The notes beneath the pieces are model-generated. The model was given only the letters and a program-made list of their open reading frames with translations, did no database searches and was not told where the DNA came from. A DNA stretch of 64,000 bases from Rhodanobacter sp. DHB23 (GTDB lineage Bacteria; Pseudomonadota; Gammaproteobacteria; Xanthomonadales; Rhodanobacteraceae): contig NZ_JACYXK010000028.1 in the NCBI RefSeq assembly GCF_014842975.1, positions 558,001 to 622,000 on the forward strand, read 5' to 3'. Positions 10,297 to 19,800 of the stretch are shown in pieces (position 1 is the stretch's first letter; every line of letters begins with the position of its first letter). Both the position numbers and the translations under genes were made by a program.

Positions 10297-10428
10297 TCAA
10301 GCCAGCGGATGCATGAATCCATGCAGCGACCAGACAAGAATGGACATGATGAGCGCGCTTGAAAACAACGCCAGCAGCAGCGGCGCAAGACGGTCTATGG
10401 CTGCGCGGATCGGGGCAATCGTGTTCAT
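10297..10428 (-). CDS. 43-residue single-pass membrane peptide
   Basis: A short frame encodes a peptide with one long hydrophobic segment (APLLLALFSSALIMSILVW, about residues 14-32) and a basic N-terminus. An AGGAGAT ribosome site lies 6-12 bases before the ATG at 10428, which is the main evidence that it is translated. I know no family. It lies between folC and the copper ATPase gene on the same strand. Its stop codon falls in the loop of a 7-base hairpin (GCTGGCT / AGCCAGC, 10289-10306). Confidence 0.6.
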   Translation of the reverse strand: MNTIAPIRAAIDRLAPLLLALFSSALIMSILVWSLHGFMHPLA

Positions 10429-10528
10429 GAGGCATCTCCTTCGACCCATGATTGGGTGCGGGGGAAATACTCCTCGGCCGGCTCGCCGCGCGGCAGAACC
10501 GTCCGTCAAGCATCGCCGGTGACAACCG

Positions 10529-13146
<2,618 letters not shown>

Positions 13147-13150
<4 letters not shown>

Positions 13151-13572
13151 GCGCGCACCTCTTCGTCGCTCAACGCGCGCAGGATCGGGCACTCCTCCGG
13201 CTTGCCATGGCCCGGGCACGAGGACACCAGTTGCGCCAGCCCGTCGCGCACGCGCTGCAATTCCGCGATGCGTTGCTCGATCGCCGCCAGCCGCTGCTCG
13301 GCGCGCTTCTTCACCGCCTTCACGCCGCGCTGGCGATCCGCCGACAGCGCCAGCAGCTCGCGGATTTCCTCCAGCGTGAAACCCATCTCCTTGGCGCGGC
13401 GGATGAAGCGCAACTGGGCGACGGTGCCTTCGCCGTAGCTGCGGTAGCCGGAGGCCCGCCGCAGCGGCTCGGGCAGCAGGCCTTCGCGCTCGTAGTAGCG
13501 GATGGTGTCGATGGCCACGCCGGCGCGCTTGGCGACGGTACCGATGGTGAGGGGTGCGGTTTGCGGGTTCAT
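13147..13572 (-). CDS. cueR: MerR family copper-responsive regulator (CueR-like)
   Basis: The 141-residue regulator has an N-terminal winged HTH (about 8-28 plus RYYEREGLL), the coupling region and a long dimerisation helix at about 80-116. The C-terminal metal loop [14 protein letters not shown] places Cys119 and Cys128 as in the two-Cys Cu(I) site of CueR, and the adjacent P1B ATPase supports copper sensing. It is first in a two-gene unit; its TGA overlaps the ATG of copA. No Shine-Dalgarno precedes the ATG, and the promoter geometry suggests a leaderless message. Confidence 0.92.
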
Positions 13573-13578
13573 CGGCCA

Positions 13579-13610
13579 AGTCTAGAGCCTTGATCAAGGT
13601 CCAGAGTCAA
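13579..13610 (-). promoter_or_regulatory. MerR-type promoter/operator of cueR-copA
   Basis: On the minus strand a -35 TTGACT (13605-13610) and a -10 TAGACT (13579-13584) are separated by 20 bases, the over-long spacing typical of MerR-activated promoters. The spacer carries a perfect CCTTGATCAAGG dyad. With this -10, transcription would begin at or next to the cueR ATG at 13572. Binding should twist the spacer to activate both genes when Cu(I) is bound. Confidence 0.85.
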
Positions 13611-13701
13611 GCGGTAGGCCGCAGGAACTTCAGCGGACTGCGCGGCCGCCGATAGCGGGACGACACCCATCCGATGCCCAGCATCCAGCCGCCGGACAAT
13701 C

Positions 13702-14571
13702 ATGAGCCCATCGCCCGCCCGTCGACTCGCCCGCTGCTGCATCCTGATGCTCGCCCTCGCCGTCGGCGCCGCCCGGGCCGCCGACTGGAGCGACCTGGCC
13801 ATCGACTGGAGCGGCGGCGAGCGCTTCCGCGAGCCGTACAACAGCAATGAGATCCACAAGAACATCCTCTCGCTGACCTGGGTCAGCGGCTACCGCTACG
13901 GCACCCAGTTCTTCGACCTCGACGTGCTGAAGTCCGATCGCAGCGATCCCGCCTCGCCCGGCAGCAACCACGGCGCGGTGGAAACCTATGCCACCTACCG
14001 CTACACGCTGGACCTGGGCAAGGTCACCGGCAGCAATCTCGGCTTCGGCCCCGTGCGCGGGCTGGGCCTCACCTCCGGCTTCGACTGGAACATGAAGCAC
14101 GACGTGGGCTACAACTCGCGCAAGCGCATGCTGGTGTTCGGCCCCAGCCTGATGTGGAACGTGCCGGGCCACTTCAACACCGCCGTGCTGATGGCCTGGG
14201 AAAGCAACGCGCCGCACGGCCCCTACCCGCCCATCTCCGAAGTGCAGGGCCGCTACTACTACAAGGCGCACCCGATGCTGGCGATGGACTGGGGCATCCC
14301 GCTGGGCGCGCACTGGTCGTTCACGGGCTACGCCAACTACATCGCCGCCAAGGGCCGCAACGAGATCGGCCTGCCCACCGGTCCCGAAACCGATGTCGAC
14401 ATGCGCCTGCTGTTCGATGCTGGCGAACTGCTGGGCACGCGCACGCACGCCTTGCTGGCCGGTTTCGAATACCAGTACTGGCGCAACAAATTCGGCAACA
14501 CCCGCATCGGCACGGATGGGCAAGGCTACGTCGCCAGCACGCCGATGCTGCGGGTGGAGTACCACCTCTAG
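13702..14571 (+). CDS. Tsx-like nucleoside-specific outer membrane channel
   Basis: The 289-residue protein has a signal peptide at about 1-26 (ARAA-DWSD) and then alternating short amphipathic strands rich in Tyr and Trp, ending in an aromatic/hydrophobic tail VEYHL as expected of an outer membrane beta barrel. The early DWSGGERFREPYNSNEIHKNI segment and the size resemble the Tsx/OmpK nucleoside channel family. Substrate is not provable here. It starts 130 bases upstream-divergent from cueR, and its 3' end converges with the lrp-type gene 24 bases away. Confidence 0.75.
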   Translation: MSPSPARRLARCCILMLALAVGAARAADWSDLAIDWSGGERFREPYNSNEIHKNILSLTWVSGYRYGTQFFDLDVLKSDRSDPASPGSNHGAVETYATYRYTLDLGKVTGSNLGFGPVRGLGLTSGFDWNMKHDVGYNSRKRMLVFGPSLMWNVPGHFNTAVLMAWESNAPHGPYPPISEVQGRYYYKAHPMLAMDWGIPLGAHWSFTGYANYIAAKGRNEIGLPTGPETDVDMRLLFDAGELLGTRTHALLAGFEYQYWRNKFGNTRIGTDGQGYVASTPMLRVEYHL

Positions 14572-14595
14572 ATCGGCAAGCCGCCCTGCAGCCGG

Positions 14596-15069
14596 TCACA
14601 CCGGCAACTCCGTCGTGCGCTTCACCGTGCGCAAGGCCAGCGTGGACTGCACGCGCACCACGCCGGGAAGCTGGGTGAGGATGTCGGTGTGGATGCGCTC
14701 GAAGTCGGCGGAATCGGCATAAGCCACGCGCACCATGTAGTCCGCCGCGCCGGCGAGCAGACAGCATTCGGTGACTTCGGGGTGGCGCTGGATCGCCGCT
14801 TCGAAGGCATCGAGCGCGGTGCGGCCCTGCTGGTCCAGGGTCACCAGCACGAAGGCCGTGCCCGGCAGGCCCACGGCCTTTTCGTCCAGCAGCATCACGT
14901 AGCGCGAGATCAGCCCGCGCTCCTCCAGCAGCTTCACCCGGCGCAGGCAGGCCGAGGGCGAGAGATTGATCTGCTGGGCCAGCTCCAGGTTGGTCAGGCG
15001 GCCGTCCTGCTGCAGCAGTTTGAGGATGGCGCGGTCGCGCTCGTCGAGGGCGGGATCCGGATGTTGCAT
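14596..15069 (-). CDS. Lrp/AsnC family regulator of alanine dehydrogenase
   Basis: This 157-residue feast/famine regulator has an N-terminal winged HTH (DERDRAILKLLQQDGRLTNLELAQQINLSPSACLRRVKLL, about 8-48) and a C-terminal RAM effector domain from about 70 to 145. It is divergent from the alanine dehydrogenase gene with a 161-base shared region, a common arrangement in which the regulator senses alanine or another amino acid and activates ald. The start is an ATG at 15069. Confidence 0.92.
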   Translation of the reverse strand: MQHPDPALDERDRAILKLLQQDGRLTNLELAQQINLSPSACLRRVKLLEERGLISRYVMLLDEKAVGLPGTAFVLVTLDQQGRTALDAFEAAIQRHPEVTECCLLAGAADYMVRVAYADSADFERIHTDILTQLPGVVRVQSTLALRTVKRTTELPV

Positions 15070-15230
15070 GAAATTTCAATCCTCATGGATTTTCCACGTG
15101 ACAAATTCTACATGGAAGCCATGACGCCACTTAAATTGGCGAGTAATTGCGCAACACAGTCGTCATACTGCCGCCCCGTCGGCAGGCATTCCGCCGATCC
15201 GCCTTTCACTCCAGCCAGAGAGTCATCGCC
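15070..15230. promoter_or_regulatory. Divergent lrp/ald control region
   Basis: The region between the divergent starts is markedly AT-rich for this genome, with GAAATTTC at 15070-15077 followed by an imperfect mirror ending GGATTTTC, then further AT tracts near 15098-15150. Such AT-rich degenerate dyads fit Lrp-family binding. No site is proven. Confidence 0.5.
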
Positions 15231-16349
15231 ATGCGCATCGGTGTGCCGAAAGAAATCAAGAACCACGAATATCGCGTGGGCCTCATCCCCTCGTCCGTGC
15301 AGGAACTGGTGCACAACGGCCACCAGGTGACGGTGGAAACCGGCGCCGGCCTGGGCGCGGGCATCAGCGATGCGGATTACGTCGCCGCCGGCGCCACCAT
15401 CGCGAACGGCCCCGATCCGATCTTTGCCGAAGCCGACATGATCGTGAAGGTGAAGGAGCCGCTGGCCGTCGAGCGCAAGAAGCTCCGCAAGGGCCAGATC
15501 CTGTTCACCTACCTGCACCTCGCGCCCGACCTGGAGCAGACCAAGGACCTGATCGACTCCGGCGCGATCTGCGTGGCCTACGAAACGGTGACCGCCGCGA
15601 ACGGCACGCTGCCGCTGCTGACGCCGATGTCCGAAGTGGCCGGCCGCCTCGCCCCGCAGGTGGGCGCGCATTCGCTGGAGAAGGCCCAGGGCGGCCGCGG
15701 CGTGCTGCTCGGCGGCGTGCCCGGCGTGCCGGCGGCGGAAGTGGTGATCCTGGGCGGCGGCGTGTCCGGCACCCACGCGGCGACCATCGCCGTGGGCATG
15801 GGCGCCAAGGTCACCGTGGTCGACCGCTCGGCCGACGCGCTGAAGCGCCTCGCCGCGCAGTTCGGCACCGCGATCTCCACCGTGTTCTCCACCCGCGCCG
15901 CGATCGAGGAGCTGGTGCGCCGCGCCGACCTGCTGATCGGCACCGTGCTGATCCCGGGTGCCGCTGCGCCGAAGCTGGTCACCCGCGACATGCTGAAGAC
16001 CATGAAGCCGGGCTCGGTGATCGTGGACGTCGCGATCGACCAGGGCGGCTGCGTGGAGACCTCGCACGCCACCACCCATGCCGAACCGACCTACGTGGTG
16101 GACGGCGTGGTGCACTACTGCGTGGCCAACATGCCGGGCGCCGTGGCGCGCACCTCCACCTTCGCGCTCAACAACGTCACCCTGCCCTTCGCGCTCTCGC
16201 TGGCGAACCACGGCTGGAAGAAGGCGCTGGCGCAGGACGTGCACCTGCGCAACGGCCTCAACGTGTGCGAAGGCAAGGTGACCTGCGAGCCGGTGGCCGA
16301 GGCGCATGGCCTGCCGTACGTGAAGGCGGAAACCGCGATCGGGATGTAA
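15231..16349 (+). CDS. ald: Alanine dehydrogenase
   Basis: The 372-residue enzyme catalyses NAD-dependent oxidative deamination of L-alanine to pyruvate and ammonia. Family marks are the N-terminal [17 protein letters not shown], the substrate-region KVKEP near 73-77, the Rossmann glycine motif VILGGGVSG near 171-179, and IDQGGC / [12 protein letters not shown] near 268-300. Length is normal for Ald. The ATG at 15231 is fixed by the conserved start; an upstream in-frame ATG would add 28 non-conserved residues. The divergent Lrp-type gene is the probable regulator. Confidence 0.97.
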   Translation: MRIGVPKEIKNHEYRVGLIPSSVQELVHNGHQVTVETGAGLGAGISDADYVAAGATIANGPDPIFAEADMIVKVKEPLAVERKKLRKGQILFTYLHLAPDLEQTKDLIDSGAICVAYETVTAANGTLPLLTPMSEVAGRLAPQVGAHSLEKAQGGRGVLLGGVPGVPAAEVVILGGGVSGTHAATIAVGMGAKVTVVDRSADALKRLAAQFGTAISTVFSTRAAIEELVRRADLLIGTVLIPGAAAPKLVTRDMLKTMKPGSVIVDVAIDQGGCVETSHATTHAEPTYVVDGVVHYCVANMPGAVARTSTFALNNVTLPFALSLANHGWKKALAQDVHLRNGLNVCEGKVTCEPVAEAHGLPYVKAETAIGM

Positions 16350-16360
16350 AGCCGCCGAAA

Positions 16361-16520
16361 GCCCCTCGCCCGCTTGCGGACGCGGGGAAGGGCCATGGAT
16401 GGCCCTGTTTTGAGGAGCGAGGAAGAGGGGTTGGGGAGAGGGTGAGCTCTTGCTTCGCCCGCGCCCTCTCCCGCCCTTCGGGCACCCTCTCCCGCAAGCG
16501 GGAGAGGGGATTGGCAGACG
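16361..16520. repeat. Intergenic palindromic repeat cluster
   Basis: Two adjoining repeat elements fill the space between ald and the convergent ABC gene. The first has G/C arms around a central AGGGCCATGGATGGCCCT hairpin (16389-16406) and a gaggagcgaggaagagggg tail. The second, from about 16457, consists of CCCTCTCCC / GGGAGAGGG inverted arms. They match the element inside copA and those at 24838 and 59722 and likely also act as a bidirectional terminator. Confidence 0.7.
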
Positions 16521-16578
16521 GCATTTTCGAAGTGCTCAGACACCAGGGCCGGATGCGCAAGCATCCGGCTTTCCTGCT

Positions 16579-18423
16579 TCAGGCCGACTCGTCCTCCACC
16601 GCCACGAAGCCGCCCGTCTGCCGCTTCCACAGCCGCGCATACAGGCCGTCGCGCGCGACCAGCTCGGCATGCGTGCCGGTTTCGACGATCTGCCCCTTGT
16701 CCAGCACCACTAGCCGGTCCATCCGCGCGATGGTGGACAGGCGATGCGCGATGGCGATCACCGTCTTGCCCTGCATCAGCAGGTCCAGGCTTTCCTGGAT
16801 CGCCGCCTCGGCTTCGGAGTCGAGCGCACTGGTGGCTTCGTCCAGCACGAGGATCGGTGCGTCCTTCAACAACACGCGGGCGATCGCGATGCGCTGGCGC
16901 TGGCCGCCGGAAAGCTTCACGCCGCGCTCGCCCACCAGTGCCGCGTAGCCGGTGCGGCCCTCGCCGTCGACCAGGGTGGGGATGAACTCGTCGGCGCGCG
17001 CCTTGCGCACGGCCTCGGCGATCTGCGTCTCGCTGGCGTCGGGACGGCCGTACAGGATGTTGTCGCGGATCGAGCGGTGCAGCAGCGAGGTGTCCTGGGT
17101 CACCACGCCGATCTGCGAGCGCAGGCTTTCCTGCGTCACCTGCGCCACGTCCTGGCCGTCGATGGTGATGCGGCCCTCCTCCAGGTCGTAGAGGCGCAGC
17201 AGCACGTTCACCAGGGTGGACTTGCCCGCGCCGCTCGGCCCGACCAGGCCGATCTTCTCGCCGGCGCGCACGGCCAGCTCCAGGCCCGCGATCACGCCGC
17301 CCTGCTTGCCGTAGTGGAAATGGATGTCGTGGAAATGCACGGCGCCGTTGGTCACCTCCAGCGGCATCGCGCCCTCGCGGTCCTGCACCGCGCGCGGCTG
17401 CGCGATGGTGGTGATGCCGTCCTGCACCGTGCCCACGTTCTCGAAGATGCCGTTGACCACCCACATGATCCAGCCGGACATGTTGTTGATGCGGATCACC
17501 AGCCCGGTGGACAACGCGATCGCGCCCACCGTGACGTGGCCCGTGCTCCACAGCCACAGCGCCAGCCCGGTGGTGCCGGTGATCAGGAAGCCGTTGAGCG
17601 TGGTGATGCTGGCGTCCATCGCCGTGGTGACGCGGGTCATCCGGCGCAGCTTGTCGGTCTGCTCGCCCATCGCCTCGGCCACGTAGGCCTCCTCGCGCCG
17701 GGTGTGCGCGAACAACTTCAGCGTGAGCACGTTGCTGTAGCCGTCCACGATACGGCCCATCAGCTTCGAGCGCGCCTCGGATGCCTTCCACGAGCGCTGC
17801 TTGATGCGCGGTATGAAGAACCACAGCAGGCCGACGTAGGCGAACACCCAGACCACCAGCGGCACGGCCAGCCAGAAATCCGCATGCGCGAACAGCGCGA
17901 TCGCGCTGCCGGTGTAGATCACCACGTACCAGATCGCGTCGACGATCTGCACCGCCGACTCGCGCAGCGCGCTGCCGGTCTGCATGATGCGGTTGGCGAT
18001 GCGCCCGGCGTAGTCGTTCTGGAAGAAGGCCAGGCTCTGGCGGATCACGTAGCGGTGGTTCTGCCAGCGGATGCGGTTGGTGAGGCTGGGCACGATGGCC
18101 TGGTTCACCAACAGGTCGTGCAGGCTGTTGAACACCGGCCGCCCCACCAGCGCCACCAGCGCCATGCCCAGCAGCTCGCGCCCGTGCCGGTGGAAGAAAT
18201 CCGCGGCGGGCGCGCCCCTGGCCAGGTCCACGATACGGCCGATAAAGCCGAACAGCGACACCTCGACCACGGCCACGCAGAAACCGACCACGATGGCCGC
18301 CGCGAACACCGGCCACGCCTGCCGCAGGTAGAACGCGTAGAAGCGCCACACCGGCTTCGGCGGCATGCCGTCGACCGGCTCCTTGAACGCGTCGATCAGG
18401 GATTCGAACCAGCGGAAGATCAT
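16579..18423 (-). CDS. ABC exporter, fused membrane and ATPase domains
   Basis: The 614-residue half-transporter combines an N-terminal six-helix type IV ABC exporter domain (about 30-340) with a C-terminal nucleotide-binding domain. Motifs include Walker A GPSGAGKST at 395-403, the signature LSGGQ near 504-508, Walker B ILVLDEATS near 524-531 and the H-loop His560. It resembles MsbA-like multidrug or lipid exporters and works as a dimer, exporting from the inner membrane; the substrate is unknown. The ATG at 18423 begins the natural MIFRWFESLIDAF N-terminus. Confidence 0.93.
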   Translation of the reverse strand: MIFRWFESLIDAFKEPVDGMPPKPVWRFYAFYLRQAWPVFAAAIVVGFCVAVVEVSLFGFIGRIVDLARGAPAADFFHRHGRELLGMALVALVGRPVFNSLHDLLVNQAIVPSLTNRIRWQNHRYVIRQSLAFFQNDYAGRIANRIMQTGSALRESAVQIVDAIWYVVIYTGSAIALFAHADFWLAVPLVVWVFAYVGLLWFFIPRIKQRSWKASEARSKLMGRIVDGYSNVLTLKLFAHTRREEAYVAEAMGEQTDKLRRMTRVTTAMDASITTLNGFLITGTTGLALWLWSTGHVTVGAIALSTGLVIRINNMSGWIMWVVNGIFENVGTVQDGITTIAQPRAVQDREGAMPLEVTNGAVHFHDIHFHYGKQGGVIAGLELAVRAGEKIGLVGPSGAGKSTLVNVLLRLYDLEEGRITIDGQDVAQVTQESLRSQIGVVTQDTSLLHRSIRDNILYGRPDASETQIAEAVRKARADEFIPTLVDGEGRTGYAALVGERGVKLSGGQRQRIAIARVLLKDAPILVLDEATSALDSEAEAAIQESLDLLMQGKTVIAIAHRLSTIARMDRLVVLDKGQIVETGTHAELVARDGLYARLWKRQTGGFVAVEDESA

Positions 18424-18492
18424 GGCGTGCGCACGTCTTGCGGGGGAGGTCCCTAGCGTGGATGCGCACCCGCCGGTTCGCAAGGGCGCCCC

Positions 18493-18579
18493 TTATTTCT
18501 TCGTGCGTTTCCTGCGCGCCGCATAGCCACTGGCGACGGCGACGAAAATCACGATGAAGACGACGATGGCAGCCGACAT
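18493..18579 (-). CDS. 28-residue membrane micropeptide
   Basis: A very short frame encodes a peptide that is almost entirely one hydrophobic helix (AAIVVFIVIFVAVASGYA) with a strongly basic C-terminus (RRKRTKK). A GGGGAA ribosome-like site lies about 6 bases before the ATG at 18579. It follows the winged-helix gene by 46 bases on the same strand and is probably in the same unit. The topology would leave the basic tail in the cytoplasm. No family recognised. Confidence 0.55.
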   Translation of the reverse strand: MSAAIVVFIVIFVAVASGYAARRKRTKK

Positions 18580-18625
18580 GGTTGGTTCCCCTTGGTTGAT
18601 GGATGGCAAACCGGGCGGCAGGCGC

Positions 18626-18967
18626 TTACTTCCGCTTCGCCGCGACGCCAGGCGCCGGCAACTCCTGCACCACCATGGCGAGGCTCTGCCGGTAGTCGGC
18701 CAGCGCCTTGCGGCCGGCGGCGGTGATGCGCAGCTCGGTGAGCGGGCGCTTGCCGCGGAAACTCTTCTTCACCTCGACCAGGCCGCCCGCCTCCAGCTTG
18801 CCGACATGGCTGGAAAGGTTGCCCTTGCTGAGTCCGCTGACCTGTTCGAGGAAGCCGAATTCCACTTCCCTGGCGTTGACCAGCACGGCGAGTATCAGCA
18901 GCCGCGCCGGCTCGTGCACCAGCCGGTCCAGCGCCATCACCGCGCCGATGCGCGACGGGGCGTTCAT
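18626..18967 (-). CDS. Winged-helix transcriptional regulator
   Basis: The 113-residue protein matches the small winged-helix 'transcriptional regulator' family related to ArsR/MarR proteins: MALDRLVHEPARLLILAVL, then the recognition region GLSKGNLSSHVGKLEAGGLVEVKKSFRGKRPLTELRIT and a C-terminal dimerisation helix. Its ATG overlaps the stop of the upstream membrane-protein gene (ATGA at 18964-18967). Such pairs commonly regulate their own operon, and a palindrome in the promoter at 19667-19685 is a candidate site. Confidence 0.88.
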   Translation of the reverse strand: MNAPSRIGAVMALDRLVHEPARLLILAVLVNAREVEFGFLEQVSGLSKGNLSSHVGKLEAGGLVEVKKSFRGKRPLTELRITAAGRKALADYRQSLAMVVQELPAPGVAAKRK

Positions 18968-19635
18968 GCCGCGCCTGCCTTGCCGCGGAGCTGCAGCAAG
19001 CGTTCGCACAATGGCCGGAAGCGGCGGTGGTCGGCCACGCCACGCGCGATCAGCAGCAGCGCCGCCAGCGGAAACAGCAGGGCCAGCAGCGCCATCGGCG
19101 GATCCAGGCCCGCCGCGACGGTGCCCATCACCGGATAGGCGAACCCCGCGCAGGACACCGCCGCCTGGCAGAACAGGAACGTGCCCACCACGAAGTCCAG
19201 CGGGCTGCGCAACCAGCGCCACCCCGCCAGCACCAGCAACCAGGCCAGCGCGAGGTAGGCGACCACTCCCATCGACAGGCGCGCCCCATGCGACAGCGCG
19301 GAAACCGTCACCGACACGGCGACCAGCAGGGCCGCGCCGATGCACAGGCGATGGGTGCGGCGTTCGACTGCTCCTTCCTGCTCCTCCACGTGGCCGAAGC
19401 GCTGGTAGTAGTGACGCTCCATGCCCCGCCTGGCCAGCAGCCACGTCAGCGGCAACGCCACGAGCACGATGCGCAATGCCGGCGTCGGTGGCAGCAGGCC
19501 CCCAAGCAGATAGGCGAGCAGGCAGCACGCTCCGCCCAGCACCGACGACAGCCCGCCCGCACTGCGCGAATAGCGCGCGTATTCGCGGGTCAGGGATTCC
19601 AGCTCGTCCAGTTTTTCCCGCATCCCGTTCGGCAA
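18964..19635 (-). CDS. Multi-pass membrane protein, partner of the winged-helix regulator
   Basis: This 223-residue protein has about six hydrophobic segments after a short charged N-terminus (REKLDELESLTREYARYSRSAGG). I recognise no function. TTG at 19635 is preferred as start because GGAG lies 7 bases before it; the ATG at 19623 has no good ribosome site, though it would only remove four residues. It overlaps the regulator gene by four bases, so the two products are made together. Confidence 0.75.
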   Translation of the reverse strand: MPNGMREKLDELESLTREYARYSRSAGGLSSVLGGACCLLAYLLGGLLPPTPALRIVLVALPLTWLLARRGMERHYYQRFGHVEEQEGAVERRTHRLCIGAALLVAVSVTVSALSHGARLSMGVVAYLALAWLLVLAGWRWLRSPLDFVVGTFLFCQAAVSCAGFAYPVMGTVAAGLDPPMALLALLFPLAALLLIARGVADHRRFRPLCERLLQLRGKAGAA

Positions 19636-19666
19636 GGCACGACTCCATGACCACCATCATGCAAAT

Positions 19667-19697
19667 AGGTTTGCACTGCAAACCTGTCTGTGTCAAC
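19667..19697 (-). promoter_or_regulatory. Promoter with perfect palindromic operator
   Basis: An 8-base-arm inverted repeat, AGGTTTGC-act-GCAAACCT (19667-19685), sits just downstream of a consensus -35 hexamer TTGACA (minus strand, 19691-19696) ahead of the membrane-protein/winged-helix unit. The -10 is not clear, but the palindrome would cover it. It is a good candidate for autoregulation by the winged-helix protein. Confidence 0.6.
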
Positions 19698-19800
19698 CAA
19701 GGAAACGCTCCATGCCGGCTGCGCACCGGCCTGAACGCCAGCACCGCACGCATGCCCCCGCCGGTTGACCCCCTGCGACGCGGCCCGGATCATTGCCGGG

